Source: Ovis canadensis | Lineage: Eukaryota; Chordata; Mammalia; Artiodactyla; Bovidae | Length of the DNA: 64,000 nucleotides | NCBI RefSeq assembly: GCF_042477335.2 | Contig: NC_091247.1 | Span: 224,340,001-224,404,000, forward strand | Reading direction: 5' to 3' | Part shown: positions 33,138 through 46,300 of the stretch, in pieces | Layout of the letters: each line of letters begins with the position of its first letter | Position numbering within the stretch: the first letter of the stretch is position 1 | The notes under the pieces: generated by a model | Database searches by the model: none | Told to the model about the DNA's origin: nothing | Seen by the model: only the letters and a program-made list of their open reading frames with translations | Translations under genes and position numbers: made by a program

Positions 33138-34788
33138 ATATAATCCCAACTTTTTTCCTTTTGGAAAAAACAAACTAAGAAATCTAAGCACATCCAAATA
33201 GAGCTGGAACAGTACATTAAAAGCTCACAGAAGCGGGCCATGTAGCTGACAGCAGCCCTCAGTCCTGGTAGCTCTTGCCTTTGCGTGTTTCACAGGGGCT
33301 GTTCCATTTTTCTTGACATTCTAAGCGCCCGGGGGACAGGGACCAAACCAGTCTGAAGGGCTTCTTCACAGCTCCGGACACACGGCAGAGGTACAGTTCC
33401 CCTCACCTCTTGCCTGACAGCTATACTGTCCTCCTCCCTGATTTCCTGCTGCTCCTCTTGCCATCTGTCCACCCCAACTCCCCCGCCCCAAGTCTGTTCT
33501 CAACAGTGCAAACCAGTCACATCGTTCTTTGACCTACTGGGCCAACTCACTCTCCAGCTTCAACGTCTCCCACCACCCCCTCTGCTCAAGTTCCATTCAG
33601 TCCCTCTGACATTTTCTCACTTGCTGCTGCTCTCTCTGCCTGAAATGCTCTTCTCTCAGATCTGCATTTTGTCACTTAGTTCTCAGATTTGTTTACTGTA
33701 TTTTGAAATTAATTAAGCGTCTTAGTTGCCACACATAGGATCTTCTTTGTGGTGTGTAGGATCTAGTTCCCTGACCAGGGATAGAACCCAGCCCAGGGCA
33801 GTGAAAGCACCAAATCCTAAGAACTAGACCAATCAGGTAATTCCCTGGACTAGGTTCCCCCTAAGGACTTCTGACCCTAAAAATGCCAGCTCTTGGGAAG
33901 CAAATATGTCAGCTAAAGCCACCTGCCCTGTGTCTTCTGGAAAGACAGAAACTCTTGCTCTTTTTAAATGTTTTTAATTGAAGGATAATTGCTTTACAAT
34001 ATTGTGATTTCTGCCAACATCAACATGAATCAGCCATGGGTATACACATGTCCCCTCCCTCTTGAACCTCCCTTCCTGCCTCTTACCCCTTCTTGCTTTT
34101 TTTAAGCTAGCACATTGGAAAGGGGCAGTGCCTCAATGATGATGTCTCAGCTGGGTGGTGGTGAGAACATGGCCTGGATTCAAGAGCTCAGCCACTCGCC
34201 ACCTCTGCACCCACTTGCCCATCTGTAAAATGGGACCAGTGCTCACATCTCACATCCATTGTGAGGGGAAGGTGCTCACTCCAATTGACCTGACTGAACC
34301 CGCAGACACTCACCACCAAGCTGATATGTCTGGTCTTATCAGGGGTCATTCAGAGAGCTGTCCATCCACCCCAACACTTGCTCAGTGAGGTGATGGTAAC
34401 AAGGTGGGGAGAGATCCCCGGGGCCACAGACCCAGCCTACAGCCAAACTGAAACCAGAAGTGGACCCTTCTTGTGAGGTGGATGTCCTCTGAGGCCCCAG
34501 CACACCAGGCTTCTGAGCCTTTCTCCACCCCCAACCACGAGGTGACCTTAGGCTAGTCAAGCTCTCTCTGGGCTTTCTCCACCTTTATAGTCCAGTGGTG
34601 AGTCATAGATTCTTCCCTGCTCTCATCACTTTTTACCAGGAGGCGTAGAGCCGAGCAAGGGCAGCATGTCTAGACTCAGCAAAGCTAAGCTCAGAGGGAG
34701 ACAGAAGCAGCAGCAGCCTGAAGTTGCTTCACGTTGGCTTCAGACTCAGACCCTCAAGCAGCACACAAATGCAGCAGGCAGAAGTGAG

Positions 34789-34900
34789 TTTATTGCATTA
34801 GAAAAAATACCAAAGAAAACCAGCAAACACCTCCATACTAGACACAATTATTAGCTTGACTTCAAGGGTGGAAAGGAATTCCCAAGGTACAAACTTTATT
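34789..34900 (-). terminator. DESI1: DESI1 polyadenylation signals (two AATAAA)
   Basis: Canonical hexamers at 34900-34895 and 34794-34789 on the minus strand, the only two found between here and the stop codon. Confidence 0.6.
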
Positions 34901-37248
34901 TCTGGGAGGGGGGTGACAGTTTCATCCCCTCTCCTCCCCCCCTGCCCCTTTAGACCCATGGGCGTCGATGGGGGCGTCCCACTGTGATACAATCACACAC
35001 GCCTCCTCTCTCATTCCGCTTGCCTGTGTGTGCCCAGGTGGAGCAGCTGGTCACAAGCAGCAGGCTCCTGAGGTTCTGGGATACAAAGAAATGTGAGGAT
35101 GGGGTTGGGGGTCCTAGCCTGAGCCTGGGCTTCCAGTTAGTGACAGTGGGACTAGGGTGGGGGAGGGAAGGTTTGCCTTCCTGCAGAGCTGAGGGGAAGG
35201 CTTACTGCTCCCTCCATGTCCCCAGCAAGCCCTAAGGCACAGGCTTTGGCACAAATGGCTGTTGCGCATGAAGGGCGATTTTCCGTGAACCGAAGGTCTC
35301 AAAGTCTCTCAGGGGAGCAGCTCAGGCTGACTTCGTGGTACGGCCCTGAGTCTGGAGGTGACTACTAGGAGGAGAGAAATCAACTGAGCCCGGATGTGGG
35401 GGAGGACAGAGAAGAGGAGGAGCTTGTGAGGCCCATCATGCTCTGGCCAGAGCACAGCGCCCTGGGCAGAGGGGTCTGGAGCAGGCGCCTGGAAGAGAGA
35501 GGGCTGGGCAAGGCGAGCTGAAAAAAGGAGAGCACCTGGCTGCGCAGCAGAGCCGTGGCCTCCACCAGCATGCTGCCCTCCCAGAAGGAACCCGGCCTGA
35601 CACGCGTTCTCCACAGGCCAGTTCTGCCAGTCGGTCCACATTGAATAGCAGCCCTACTAGTTTCTGCTCTGACGTATCATTACCACGCACACTGGCAAAT
35701 CAGTGGGTCTTGAGGATTAAAGTGCTCACTGGTTTAGCTCCCAATCTTAAAAGTTCCAAAATGTCACTTGATAGCACAGCTCATCATCCTGGACGTGCCC
35801 TGCTCAGGTCACAGGCAAACACTAAGGCAGAGGAACATCTTTTCCTCCAGCTGAGACCTGATGACGCCAGCTGCCATGATAACGGCAGAGATGGGAGATG
35901 AGGCCAGACGTGAGCAGCAGCTCTTTGGAAAGGAAAGGCAGCTGCTGCAGGCCAGACCCCAGGAGAGAGAGGGTAATTCAAGTCTAAGAACTGGTGGGAG
36001 CCGCGGCAGGAGGGGCCCATGGAGGCCAGGGCTGGGGCTCAGGCACCAAGGAGCTCTGAGTTCTCCACATCCACTCTCCCAACTTAAGGGCTCACAGGAA
36101 GCAAGAGAATCTGAAAGCCTCTCCAGGTTAGAAACTTCCAGATTGTTCCCTGCCTTGAAGCTCCTGGCCAACAGCCCTTTATGAAAATGGCCACTCACAC
36201 CCTCCATCTTGCTTCCTTCAAGTCAGGACACCAGAAATAACACGTGCCTTCAAAACACATTTAGGATACTATAAAAGTCCCTATCAGAAATAACTCTACA
36301 TTTTCTTGCCACCTTGATTCTGCATTATTATGCTTTCTACATCAGGGACATCTTCCAAGAGCAGGGAATCATTTCCTCTTGGTCCCTAGCTGAATACTGC
36401 ATATTGGTCTGGGTGGGGTGGGTACAATGACTGTCAATAACCTACATTATTACTTGCAGACAAAAGGCCTGGGTCTCTGCTGCTCCAGACCTTCATTAAC
36501 TGTGACAGGTCAGCTACACGGAGGGAGAGCAGACTGTAGACAGCAAGGCAAGCTCTCCTAGAGCGATGTCAGAGGACTGGCCATCAGTCTAGGCGGAAGG
36601 GGGCATGGCTTTATCCTGTTTCCTCTGGACTGGCACTTGCTGTTACTCTCGCCGCATCCTGAGGCTTTTGGTTGCTCCAGTCCAGGCCCCCTGGCCTTGC
36701 TGGGGGAGGGGAGGGAAGGCGAGAGAGATCGTGGCTAGAGTTCACTTAGGTTGGGTGAATTTCCCTGAAACTGGCCCCATGTGCACCAATCCTTTGGTTC
36801 ATTTCATGGTGGCGAGTAACCACTTCCAGGTCACGGATAATGTGAAACTCACCTGGGTCCCACAGCAGGTGGCAACCTGGGTGGAGCATGGGCATTCTCT
36901 ACAAGGAGGTTCTGGGCTGGGTCTCCCCCAAACGGTGCCTCTTGCTTAAACAAAGCCCCTCCCTTTCTCCAGTGGGGAGGACGCTTAGGAAGCAGCGTCA
37001 AAAGTGAACTCACAGACAAGAGAGCCTTAATAAATTAGTATAATACTATTAGAAGGGATGGCATTTTGTTCTGTGTCTTAGCAGCTGTGTCCTACATGCA
37101 GCCTGGTGACTTCCTTCCCTGGGAAATTTAAAAAGCCGTCCCCTGGTTGTTAGCTCTGATGTAAAATTATAAAATAGAAATCTGGTAGGGTTTGTTTTGT
37201 TTAAAAAGGAAAAGCCCTGGTGAGGCAGGGCGGTCCCATGCAGTCCGG
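34789..37248 (-). other. DESI1: DESI1 3' UTR
   Basis: About 2.4 kb without a single recognisable SINE or LINE, between repeat-rich sequence below 34.1 kb and the intron repeats above. It ends at two AATAAA signals (34895-34900 and 34789-34794 on the plus strand as TTTATT). Length and repeat absence suggest one continuous terminal exon; this is inference. Confidence 0.65.
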
Positions 37249-37342
37249 TTAGCTCTGGCCATTGGGTCGGCCCACCGGGCTCCCTCCGGGAGGCTGGATC
37301 GCAATGGAGTCCAGGAAGGGCCTCAGGGCCTGTCCGAAGGGC
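37249..37342 (-). CDS. DESI1: DESI1 last coding exon
   Basis: Acceptor AG at 37344-37343 and stop TAA at 37251-37249. It encodes the end of Thr138 and residues 139-168 ([12 protein letters not shown] to GRPNGQS). Confidence 0.95.
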
Positions 37343-40300
37343 CTGCGGAGAGAAGAGACACGGGTGCTCGGGTGGGCTTGTGAAATGAGAAAGTCAGAAA
37401 TGAGGAAGGCACACAGTTGGACTTCGGGGGGACTGGGGTCTTCTGGGGGTATCGGCAGTACTCAGGAAAAGTGACAGGTGCAGGCTGTCAGAAGGTGTTG
37501 ATGCCACTGCCCAGTTTGCTCTCAGAGTAGCTTAGCTGGAAAAAAGACTGCAGACACTGTAGTTTTAAGACACTTTCCAGGACTTCCCAGGTGGTCCAAT
37601 GGTTAAGACCCCCTGTTTCCAATGCAGGGGATGTGGGTTTGATCCCTGGTTGGGGAACTAAGATCCCACATGCTGTGTGGCACAGCCAAAAATAAAAAAA
37701 AGAGACTTTCCAAGATTACTACAACTTTAAATTGGGTTGCCTGCAAAATATCTCAGTTATTGGCTTTCTTTTTTCTTCAGTGGCTCCTGCCATTTTTGAA
37801 AACCATCCCTGAATTCAAAGGAAGTGAAAAATTCTAAAGCATAAACAGAGGAAACCAAGAAATAGTAAGCCTAATTCAGACAAGTCCAGGAACTCCATGC
37901 ATCAAATAATAACAGCGAGAACACTCCAGCTACTCAGGGCCCATAACCTAGATCCTGCTGTGGGGTTTAACACGCCCACTAAGGAGTAGGAAGGCAGGGC
38001 CAGGGACATGGGGCTCTCCTCGCTGGCTGGACACTGACAACAGCCTTGTTTCCTGAGGGGTTCTGACTCAGGTGTGAAGGATAGCTCACCTTGCTGAGCC
38101 TGCTAAACTTGTCAGGATCTCTGCTGGACAGGTCCTCAGTTCAGAGTAACTGAGTCAGAGTCAGGAAATGGGCCTGGTCGTGCAGTGGGCAGAGGCTGCC
38201 TGAACGTAAGGGGACGGAGGGGTACGATGGCACTGAGTATGCATGTCCCCTGAAAGGACACTGCCTGGATGGTGGTCACAGAGCTTGGACCACATCAGGG
38301 TGGGAGGGGCTACAGAGTGTTTTTGAAGAAAACATCTACTGAGGGCTGTCTCTGTGCTACGAGGTACGAGGTTGACTGGGAGGTTGTCTTTGAGGACGTC
38401 AAAGACCTCAAGGTGCAAGGGAAGAAAGACTGACAGTTTCAAAACAAGTCCCCGAACTAATTCTCCGACTTACTCTGCTCGTCCATCTAAACTGCCTTTT
38501 AACTGGGCACTTCTGGGGAGTGGCAAGCTTCATGTACAATGGGAAAGACAGATGCCAGGATTCTGTACAAACACTGGGGCCGGCGTCAAGTGGGTTTCTA
38601 AGCTCTGCAGTTGCACTCAGGCCACCCTCAGGAGGAGGGTGAAGGTAACACAGGTGAACCTCCGAGAGCAGAAAGGATGGTGGCCTTCCAAGGCAGGAGC
38701 TGCCATCACGACATCCCACCCAGCCTGGCAGGATTCGGGGTCGGGGCGGTGATGGGGAAGGAGGTGGATGTGGGCCAGAGGAGAGACCTTGTGTGAGTGG
38801 GGACTTCGAAGGCAGAGGCAGAGACAGAGGCCACTTACGTGGAGAGAATTTCAGAGGGAAGGTCAGTGATGTAAGAAGGGATCTTCCGCCCGGTTAGGAA
38901 CTGTGCCACTTCGTTGCTGAAGGTGTTACAGTTGTTCTCAAAGATGTTGTAGGCCTCACTTCTGCACATTATGAGAAAGGTTTGGGACACAGATATGAGT
39001 CAGTAAGCGTGTACATGAAACTGAAATCAGGCAATGGGAGGGCGACCATAGCTGAATCTGAGGACAGGGAATTCCTTTCCTGCACTCCCAAAGCAGAGCC
39101 TGGTTTGCCACTCTGGGTATTTAAAGGGAAGAATGAAATAAAAACATATGGCTCCTCCATTTCAGGAGAATCTTTGCATTCACAAAAGCCGAGCTCCGGG
39201 GTTAGAATTTTAACACTTGAAACTGACTCAAGCTTCGGTAAGAGAAAACCTGCTCCAGTGTATTTCATCCCAACCTCTCTACAAACCCTGTTTCTGATTT
39301 TCAGGACAAAATACTTGGTTGAGAGCAGCATGTGCTGAAATAGCAGCAGCTGCTTTTAATCAGAAGGAATAAATAGCTCTTTCTTCCCTCCAAGTTTCAG
39401 CAGTAGGTGTGCTGGATGGAACAGCAGCCTTGGAGGCAGTGCTGAGCTCTTTTTGTGGCACAGTAGCTCCTTTCCCATCCTACCTGTTCAGCAAATACTG
39501 GGCCAGACCTTGGGCTGAGTGCTCTGGGGGAAATTACCTGGTGGCTGCCATCTGGGGGCCAATTATCTAGTAGGGGAGATGGACACAACTACCGTCTCCC
39601 CTGTTCTCCACTCACCGGAACAGAGATTCCCCAAGGGAGGACAGGTACTCCAGAAAGATTTCTTCTGTGACTTCTGTGCTCCCAACATCAACCACAGAAT
39701 CTGGGGGCCCAAGCAAAGTCCTTCCCTACAAGAGCCAACCCAAAGAAAGCCAGTAAGTCACTCCCTCTGCTGAATTTTTTTCCTTGCCATGAAGACCACA
39801 AATGCTCTGCTCCAACAACTTCTATCTTTCAGAGCACCTGGGGCAGAGGAAGACTTATTTCCTCTTTGTGTCAAGGCTACAACAGCCTAGAGGCTCCTGG
39901 AGACTGTCTGTGGCTGTGGGCTGACAACGTGGCTGAGAAGTCGGGTGTCCGGTTTCTGGTGGGGCCCTGGGAAGCTAAGTCTTCTGCAGGTCAGACTCCT
40001 GATACTGTCCACTCCTTCAGTGGATAGACACAGAAACCCAGAGCCTGCAGTCTCCCTTTGTTCCCAGCAGGCCTAGTCACGAGGGCTGAGCAGGACAGCC
40101 AGAAATGGCTCACACCTGGCGGCCATCGTTCCATGCCCATATTCATCATGGACGCAGCCAGCTTTTCATATGACACACTTGCTTCCCCCGTAACACTGGG
40201 AAAACGTGAAGAACTGTGAGAAAGCTGGCAGATATTTCCACGATTCAGTTCCTTTATCTGTGAGGCTAATTTAACCAGGTGATAGGGTTTTCCCCTGGCA

Positions 40301-43300
40301 AGGGAGTTACTGGCCCCTGAAAGGCCTACCAAAACCCCTCAGCCATGGGTTAACAGACTGCTGTGCCATCTATGGGGTCACACAGGGTCGAACACGACTG
40401 AAGTGACTTAGCAGTAGCAGTAGCAGATACAAGGAGAGACTGAGGCCCTGGGGGAACCAGCCGAGGGGAAAGCAACAGGATCAGTGGGGAGGAGAGGGCT
40501 GGGAATGGGCTGGGGAGTAAGGGAGCGCACTTCAGAGCAGCGCTCCTCGAAAAGATCACAAATTCATGCAATAGCTCTTGAGCACCCACTGTGTGCCTGA
40601 CAAGATTTGAGGGGAAAGCGTGGTGAGCAGATTACTATAGTCAGAGGTGCAAGAGACCAAAAGGTCACTATTTGACCCACTACTCTTCACTAGTATAACA
40701 AATATGTTATTGAGAACCTACTACACGCCAGGCCTTATGCAAGGCACAGGAGGTATGTGGACAAAACAGATGAGATTCTTGTCCACGTGGCGCTTACGTC
40801 TAGTAGTAAAGGCAAACCAATGTATAATTGGACTTCCCTGTGGCTCAGGTGGTAAAGCCTCTGTCTACAATGCGGGAGACCCGGGTTCGAGCCCTGGGTT
40901 GGGAAGATTCCCTGGAGAAGGAAATGGCAATCCACTCCAGTACTATTGCCTAGAAAATCCCATGGACAGAGGAGCCTGGCAGGCTGCAGTCTATGGGACT
41001 GCAAAGAGTCGGACACAACTGAGCGACTTCCCTCCAATGTATAATTATGAGCTGTGATAAGGGTCTTGTTGGAAAAAGTACAGAATGCCATTAGTACATA
41101 AAACAGGGGAACTTCCCGGTCCAAAAGGTCAGAGAAGACTTGTCTAAGAAAGTGACAGTGAGCTCACCTGGAGGATGGAGAGAGTTAACCCAGTGAAGGA
41201 TCAGGGCGGTGGGCTGATGTCAGAGGACAGGTTTAAATGTCCAAGGTGTTCAAGGAATGAGAAGGGGGGGGAGGGTAAGGGTGGTGAAGGGCACAACCTG
41301 CAAAGGGGCTAACTAGAGAGAGGGAGCGAGCCCAGATCGGATGGGGCCTTGGAGGCTATGCTGAGCTTTCTGGGTTTTATTCTGAGAGCAGTGGGGAGAG
41401 TTCTGATTTAAGCAGGGGAATGCCATGATCAGAGTTGGATTTTGAAAAGATTGCTTTGCCATCTGTACAGAGAACTGACTGAGAAGGAAGAGCAGATGTG
41501 CTGCTGTGGTCCAGGCTAGAAATGAGGGTGACTGGATTAAGGTGAAAATTCCGGAGAAATGAGAAGAGATGAAGAGGGACAGACTGCTTTGAGATACACT
41601 TACAAGGTGGAACTGAATTGGGCTTAATGAAGGACTTGTTATAGGAGGTGGGGAGCCAGTAGAAGGGAGAAATAAGACATGACATCCCATTTATGAGTAT
41701 CAAAATGAATGTTTTTTTGGTCTTTGCTTGAGTACCTCCTGGGACAACCCTTAGATAGCCCAGACAGGAATTTTCTGGGGAAAGGACATGGGATTTGGAG
41801 TCAGAGAAACCCGAGTTAAGCACCAGTGCTGCAACCGGCTGCGTCTTTGGGCACCTCGCTTTCTCTCTCAGCGCCCTCACCAGCTTCACAGTGACTGAGT
41901 TCATGCCAGGACAGAGGCACTGAGCTGGTAATGGTGACAGAAGAGCGAGACGGTCTCAGCTTACAAGGCGCGCACGGGGCTCCCTGTGGAGACTCAGCAA
42001 CGGCCCGTTTCACCATCACACGCCCAACGTGACAGAGGAACCACGAATGCCAGGGGAGCAGAGGGGGCAGCTGGCTGGCACATCTGGGAAGGGTATTCTT
42101 GAACTGAGACTTGAGGTCATCATGAAGAAGCACGCCACAGGGCTACCTACACTGGCTAGATGCCAGAACTACGGAGGACAGCAAGGTTCCTGGACCAGGG
42201 GAACTCCCAGGAACCTGGGATGGTGGACGGGGTGGGGGCACTCACTGGCGGACAGCTGGAGATGCCGCCACTGCCGAAGAAGAACTCATCCTTGTGCACG
42301 ACTATGGAGGTGTGCCTGCAACGCAGAGAAGAGGCAGAATGAGCCAGATGGCTTAAAATTGGTCTGAGGAAAAGCAAACACCACCCTGCTGTAAGAGTAA
42401 TTTCTGCCTCAGGATATGACTTACAAGGTCAACGGCTTTATAATCCTAACCAAACAAAGGTAAGATAAACATCATAGATCAGTTTCCCAGCGTTGGCACT
42501 AGTGACATTTGGCGCTGGCTAATCCTTTGTTGTGGGGGCTGGCCTGTGCATTCTAGAAGGTTTAGCAGATCGTGGTCTGTTCCCACTAGATGGCACTAGC
42601 ATTCCTCATGCCCTTTGTGGTTATAACATGTCTGCAGACGCCACCCACGTTCTCCTCGTGGCAGAAACGTCCCTTTTTGAGAACCATTGCTGTGGATCAT
42701 GTGAGCGAAGGGGAGTCCTGAGAGTCACCCCACCATTAACAAATCAATACTGAAATAAAGCTCTGCAGACCAAGATGTGTTTTCAGACTTTTCATATGAG
42801 ATCAGGTGTGTTCAGGGTGGTATGGCTATAGATTATTCCCAGACTTTTCAAACTAACAGGAGTAGTTAACCTGGACCACGTTGAGGGAAAGACCAGATGG
42901 TGTTCAGTGTGGACCTATTTCAAGTAAAGGTGCTCATATTACTTCTTGGTCCCGGTCAAACAAAGTGATGGTCATCTGGTCAACCAAAATGTCAGTAGGC
43001 TCTAGGATCCAGTCAGAACTCTGACCTACGCTTTCCTCAGAAATGGAACAGAGCCCAGCCATCATCCTGTGTCTGACAGACCAATGAAGTTGCGTTTTAA
43101 GACCCATGTGGGGTCCTCATGACTTCTACAGTTAGAAAACTTGGCCAGGGGTGGGCATACATCATTCTGCCTTTCCTTAGGACAGGTGAAATATCTGCAC
43201 CACTGATATTTTTAGCTGGATAATTCTTCATTGTGGAGGGGTGTCCTGTGCATTGCAGGATGTTTACGGCAGCAACCCTGGCCTCCACCCATCCACCCTA

Positions 43301-46300
43301 AACGTCTCACTCAAGACACTGGTAACTTCTGGCTGGGAACCACTGCGTTAGAACGTGAAGATTTGTGGCTTAGAGAGCTAAGTTTCAAACTGGAAGCCAC
43401 AGACTGAAACCTGAAATGCATGATGCTGTTTGGTTTCATAAACCAGCCAATGTAAGGAGCCCCACGCAACTTACCAGATGCCTTCCAGTTGTTTCCCTGA
43501 GGAGAAAAAAAAAGAGAGAGAGATTTAGCCACTTGGGACTAGACTAACTTGGGACTTTTGCCCCCCAGCCAGAGCAAATTCAGATCATCAGAGGAACCCA
43601 TTATAAACCTCTTGGGGGATCTCTGATAAGGTCCTTAGGTTGTGACATAATATGTCGTGTTAAATAAGTTGAAAAGTAATCAGAATCCTTAAGCAGAATT
43701 CAAGCAGAAACACTGGTATTGATGTACCCTTTTTTGTTTTTTTAATTTGTGCCAAGTCTTAGCTGCAGCATGAGGGATCTAGTTCCCTGACCAGGGATAG
43801 AATTCGGGGCCGCTGCATTGGGAGTGTAGAGTCTTAGCCACTGGACCACCAGGGAAGTCCGATGTACCCAATTTTACGTCTGCTTTTCTTTCTCCTTTAG
43901 GGTCAATTCAACTCTATCTTTTTAATTTCTGTCTCATCTACAGAGACAAAGTACAACAAGAGTATAGAAGAGCTACTGTCCACTTCTTCACTGAGCATAT
44001 GTGAGGTGAAATCCCCTAGAAAATAAGAATGAACTCTGAGGACGCCATCCATTTGACCAGCCATGTATTCTGTGCCTCTAGACCTCTATGTGCCAGAAGT
44101 GATGAGAGATACGGAAATGCAAGTACGAAATGCAAGTTCTGCCTTTAAGGAGCCCAAAGTCAAAAGGAAAGAGAGCCACACGTAACTAACACATAATGCT
44201 GATAGGCTCCTTAATAGAAGTAAACGTAATAAAGGTAACCTTCAGAGCTGCAATTTAACCAGCGAACAAACAGGCAGGGAGTGGACATTTCTGCCAGAGG
44301 GAACAGCACATGCAGACACAGAGCTATGAAAACGACTAAGGCAGGGGACAGCAGAGGGGGCAGTGATGGCGGGAAGAGGACAAGTGGCGGGGGTGCGGGG
44401 AGAAGAGAGCAAAGCTGCACGGGAGGCCGCCCCACACTGCAGGGCATGGCGGGTGCGAGGCAGCACAGGGCCTCTACCAGACCCGGTTTTCAAATGATAA
44501 CTGTTATCTTCCAAGAGAGAACTATAGGAACAGAAGATGTATTGGAGGGAAGAGAGCTGAGAGAATAGACTGAGGAGGTCTGTGCAGTAAGCCACGGGAG
44601 ATGTAGGAGTGCCAAGGATAAAGAGGAAGCATGGTGAAGGACACGAGAGCGTGATCGAACATCACTCACCCACCTCTGGTTATCATTTCAGGGTAACTGT
44701 TTACTGAGTGCTAAGCAAAGAGTGCTTACTTTTGCTTTCAGTGCTTCGGTGTTTGCCCTGTGACTTTCTAAAGGATGAAACTAGGCCTTGTACAGAAGGG
44801 GAGCTGATATGATTACACTTTTCCCTTTGCCTAACCTGCAATATCTTGCCCTTCAAGCAAACTTAAAACAGATAACCTTAGCCTAATTTTCTTTTTTTTG
44901 GAAGAGACGAAAGAAACCATGGCTCCTCCATGACAACTACTGATGACTCAGCATCGTGTCATTAAAGAATATGGCATAGGACTTCCCTGCAGTCCAGTGG
45001 TTAAGACTCTGCCTTCCAATGCAGGAGGTACAAGTTCAATCCCTGGTCAGGGAGCTAAAATCCCACACGCTTCGTGGCCAAAAAAACATTAAAAATGTGA
45101 ATAATACTGTAACAAATTAAAGACTTTAAAAATAGTTCATAAAAAAAAAAATATGGCGTAAGTTCAGATCTGAGCTTTTCCCTTTGCTAGAGGTGGATCC
45201 TGGGCAAGTTTACTCAACCTGAGCTGAAGTTTCATCAATACAAAGTTGCTGTAATCAGTAATGATTGTTGGTGTAAAGCATAATAGCGTGTGGGACACAG
45301 AATTCTGATAAATGGAGATACTGGATATAATTTTTTAAAAAGATCAAAGAAATTCCACTTCAGGGTTGATAGGCAAGATCTAAGAACAGATTTCAGTATC
45401 CATCAGATTAGTCCGAAATCTTGTATTACATGTAATCATTTTACCCTTTGCTGTTAGTGCTGTGAGGCTAAATGAAATAACAAAGGAAAACAAAATGTAG
45501 CAGAGTTCTTCTGCCTCTAGAGACCAGTCTGCTTTTCACTAGGAGACGGGCTGCTTTGACCACAAGGTCACAAATGGGACGGAGGGATTCTGGCCCAGGG
45601 TTTTGGGGACTGTGGGGCAGGCTCTGCCTTGATCCAAACTGAGCTGAAATTCCAGAGATGGATCAGAAACAGAAATGGATGCCAAAAGGAAGTGATAACC
45701 CATTTAGGACAGGCACTGAGTTGGATTCTTCATCTCTTCCAGCCGACTCTAGGAGACTAAAAGACCACACTCTTCCTTTCACAATGTGTAAAGTGGAGAG
45801 ACTAAGTTGCCTTTTAAATCGAGCTGGTCTACTCTTCTGGACTGACACATAAGAAAACAGCTTATTGTCTAAATGGCAGCAATCTGATGTTTATTTCCTT
45901 GGAGACATGCAATGACGCATGAAACTGGACAGATAAGGGATCCTGCTTTCTCCTGGGTGATCCTGCTCTCATCTACTCTGGGAAGAACACTATACTTACA
46001 AGAAAGGAAGTACAGTGTAGTAAAGAAGAACACAGGTTCTGAGAATTCCCTGCTGGTCTGATGGTTAGGACTCTGCACTTTCACTGCCCAGGGCCTGGGT
46101 TTGGTCCCTCGTTGGGGAACTAGGATCCTGCAAGCTGAATGGTATGGCTAACATTTTTTAAAAAGAATAAAAAAAGAGAACACAGATTTTAGTGTGGACA
46201 GGGCAGGTCTGAATCTTATCAGTTCACTCAGTGAATCAATGTTTATTAAGTGACTATTATACTTCAGGTTATGTTCTTGGCATTAAGGATACGTCACAAT

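Larger units (their letters stand above)
32059..34788. other. Intergenic between LTR/SINE cluster and DESI1 3' end
   Basis: Holds two CHR SINEs (32426-32583, flanked by gagcatctYactcttt; 33688-33846), a Bov-tA, an L2-like stretch at about 33490-33680, and a probable L1 3' piece at about 33960-34105 (tttacaatattgtgatttctg). No gene is seen. Confidence 0.6.
39726..42245 (-). other. DESI1: DESI1 intron 3
   Basis: Holds a BOV-A2 tail (40361-40426), a Bov-tA (40830-41033) and at about 41200-41660 an old repeat of a kind I do not name (gggccttggaggctatgctg). No exon is seen. Confidence 0.6.
42316..43474 (-). other. DESI1: DESI1 intron 2 with two MER20-like elements
   Basis: MER20-like hAT remnants at about 42484-42698 and 43185-43346, both in the same orientation (tttgttgtgggggctggcctg and cattgtggaggggtgtcctg). 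The rest is unique. Confidence 0.65.
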
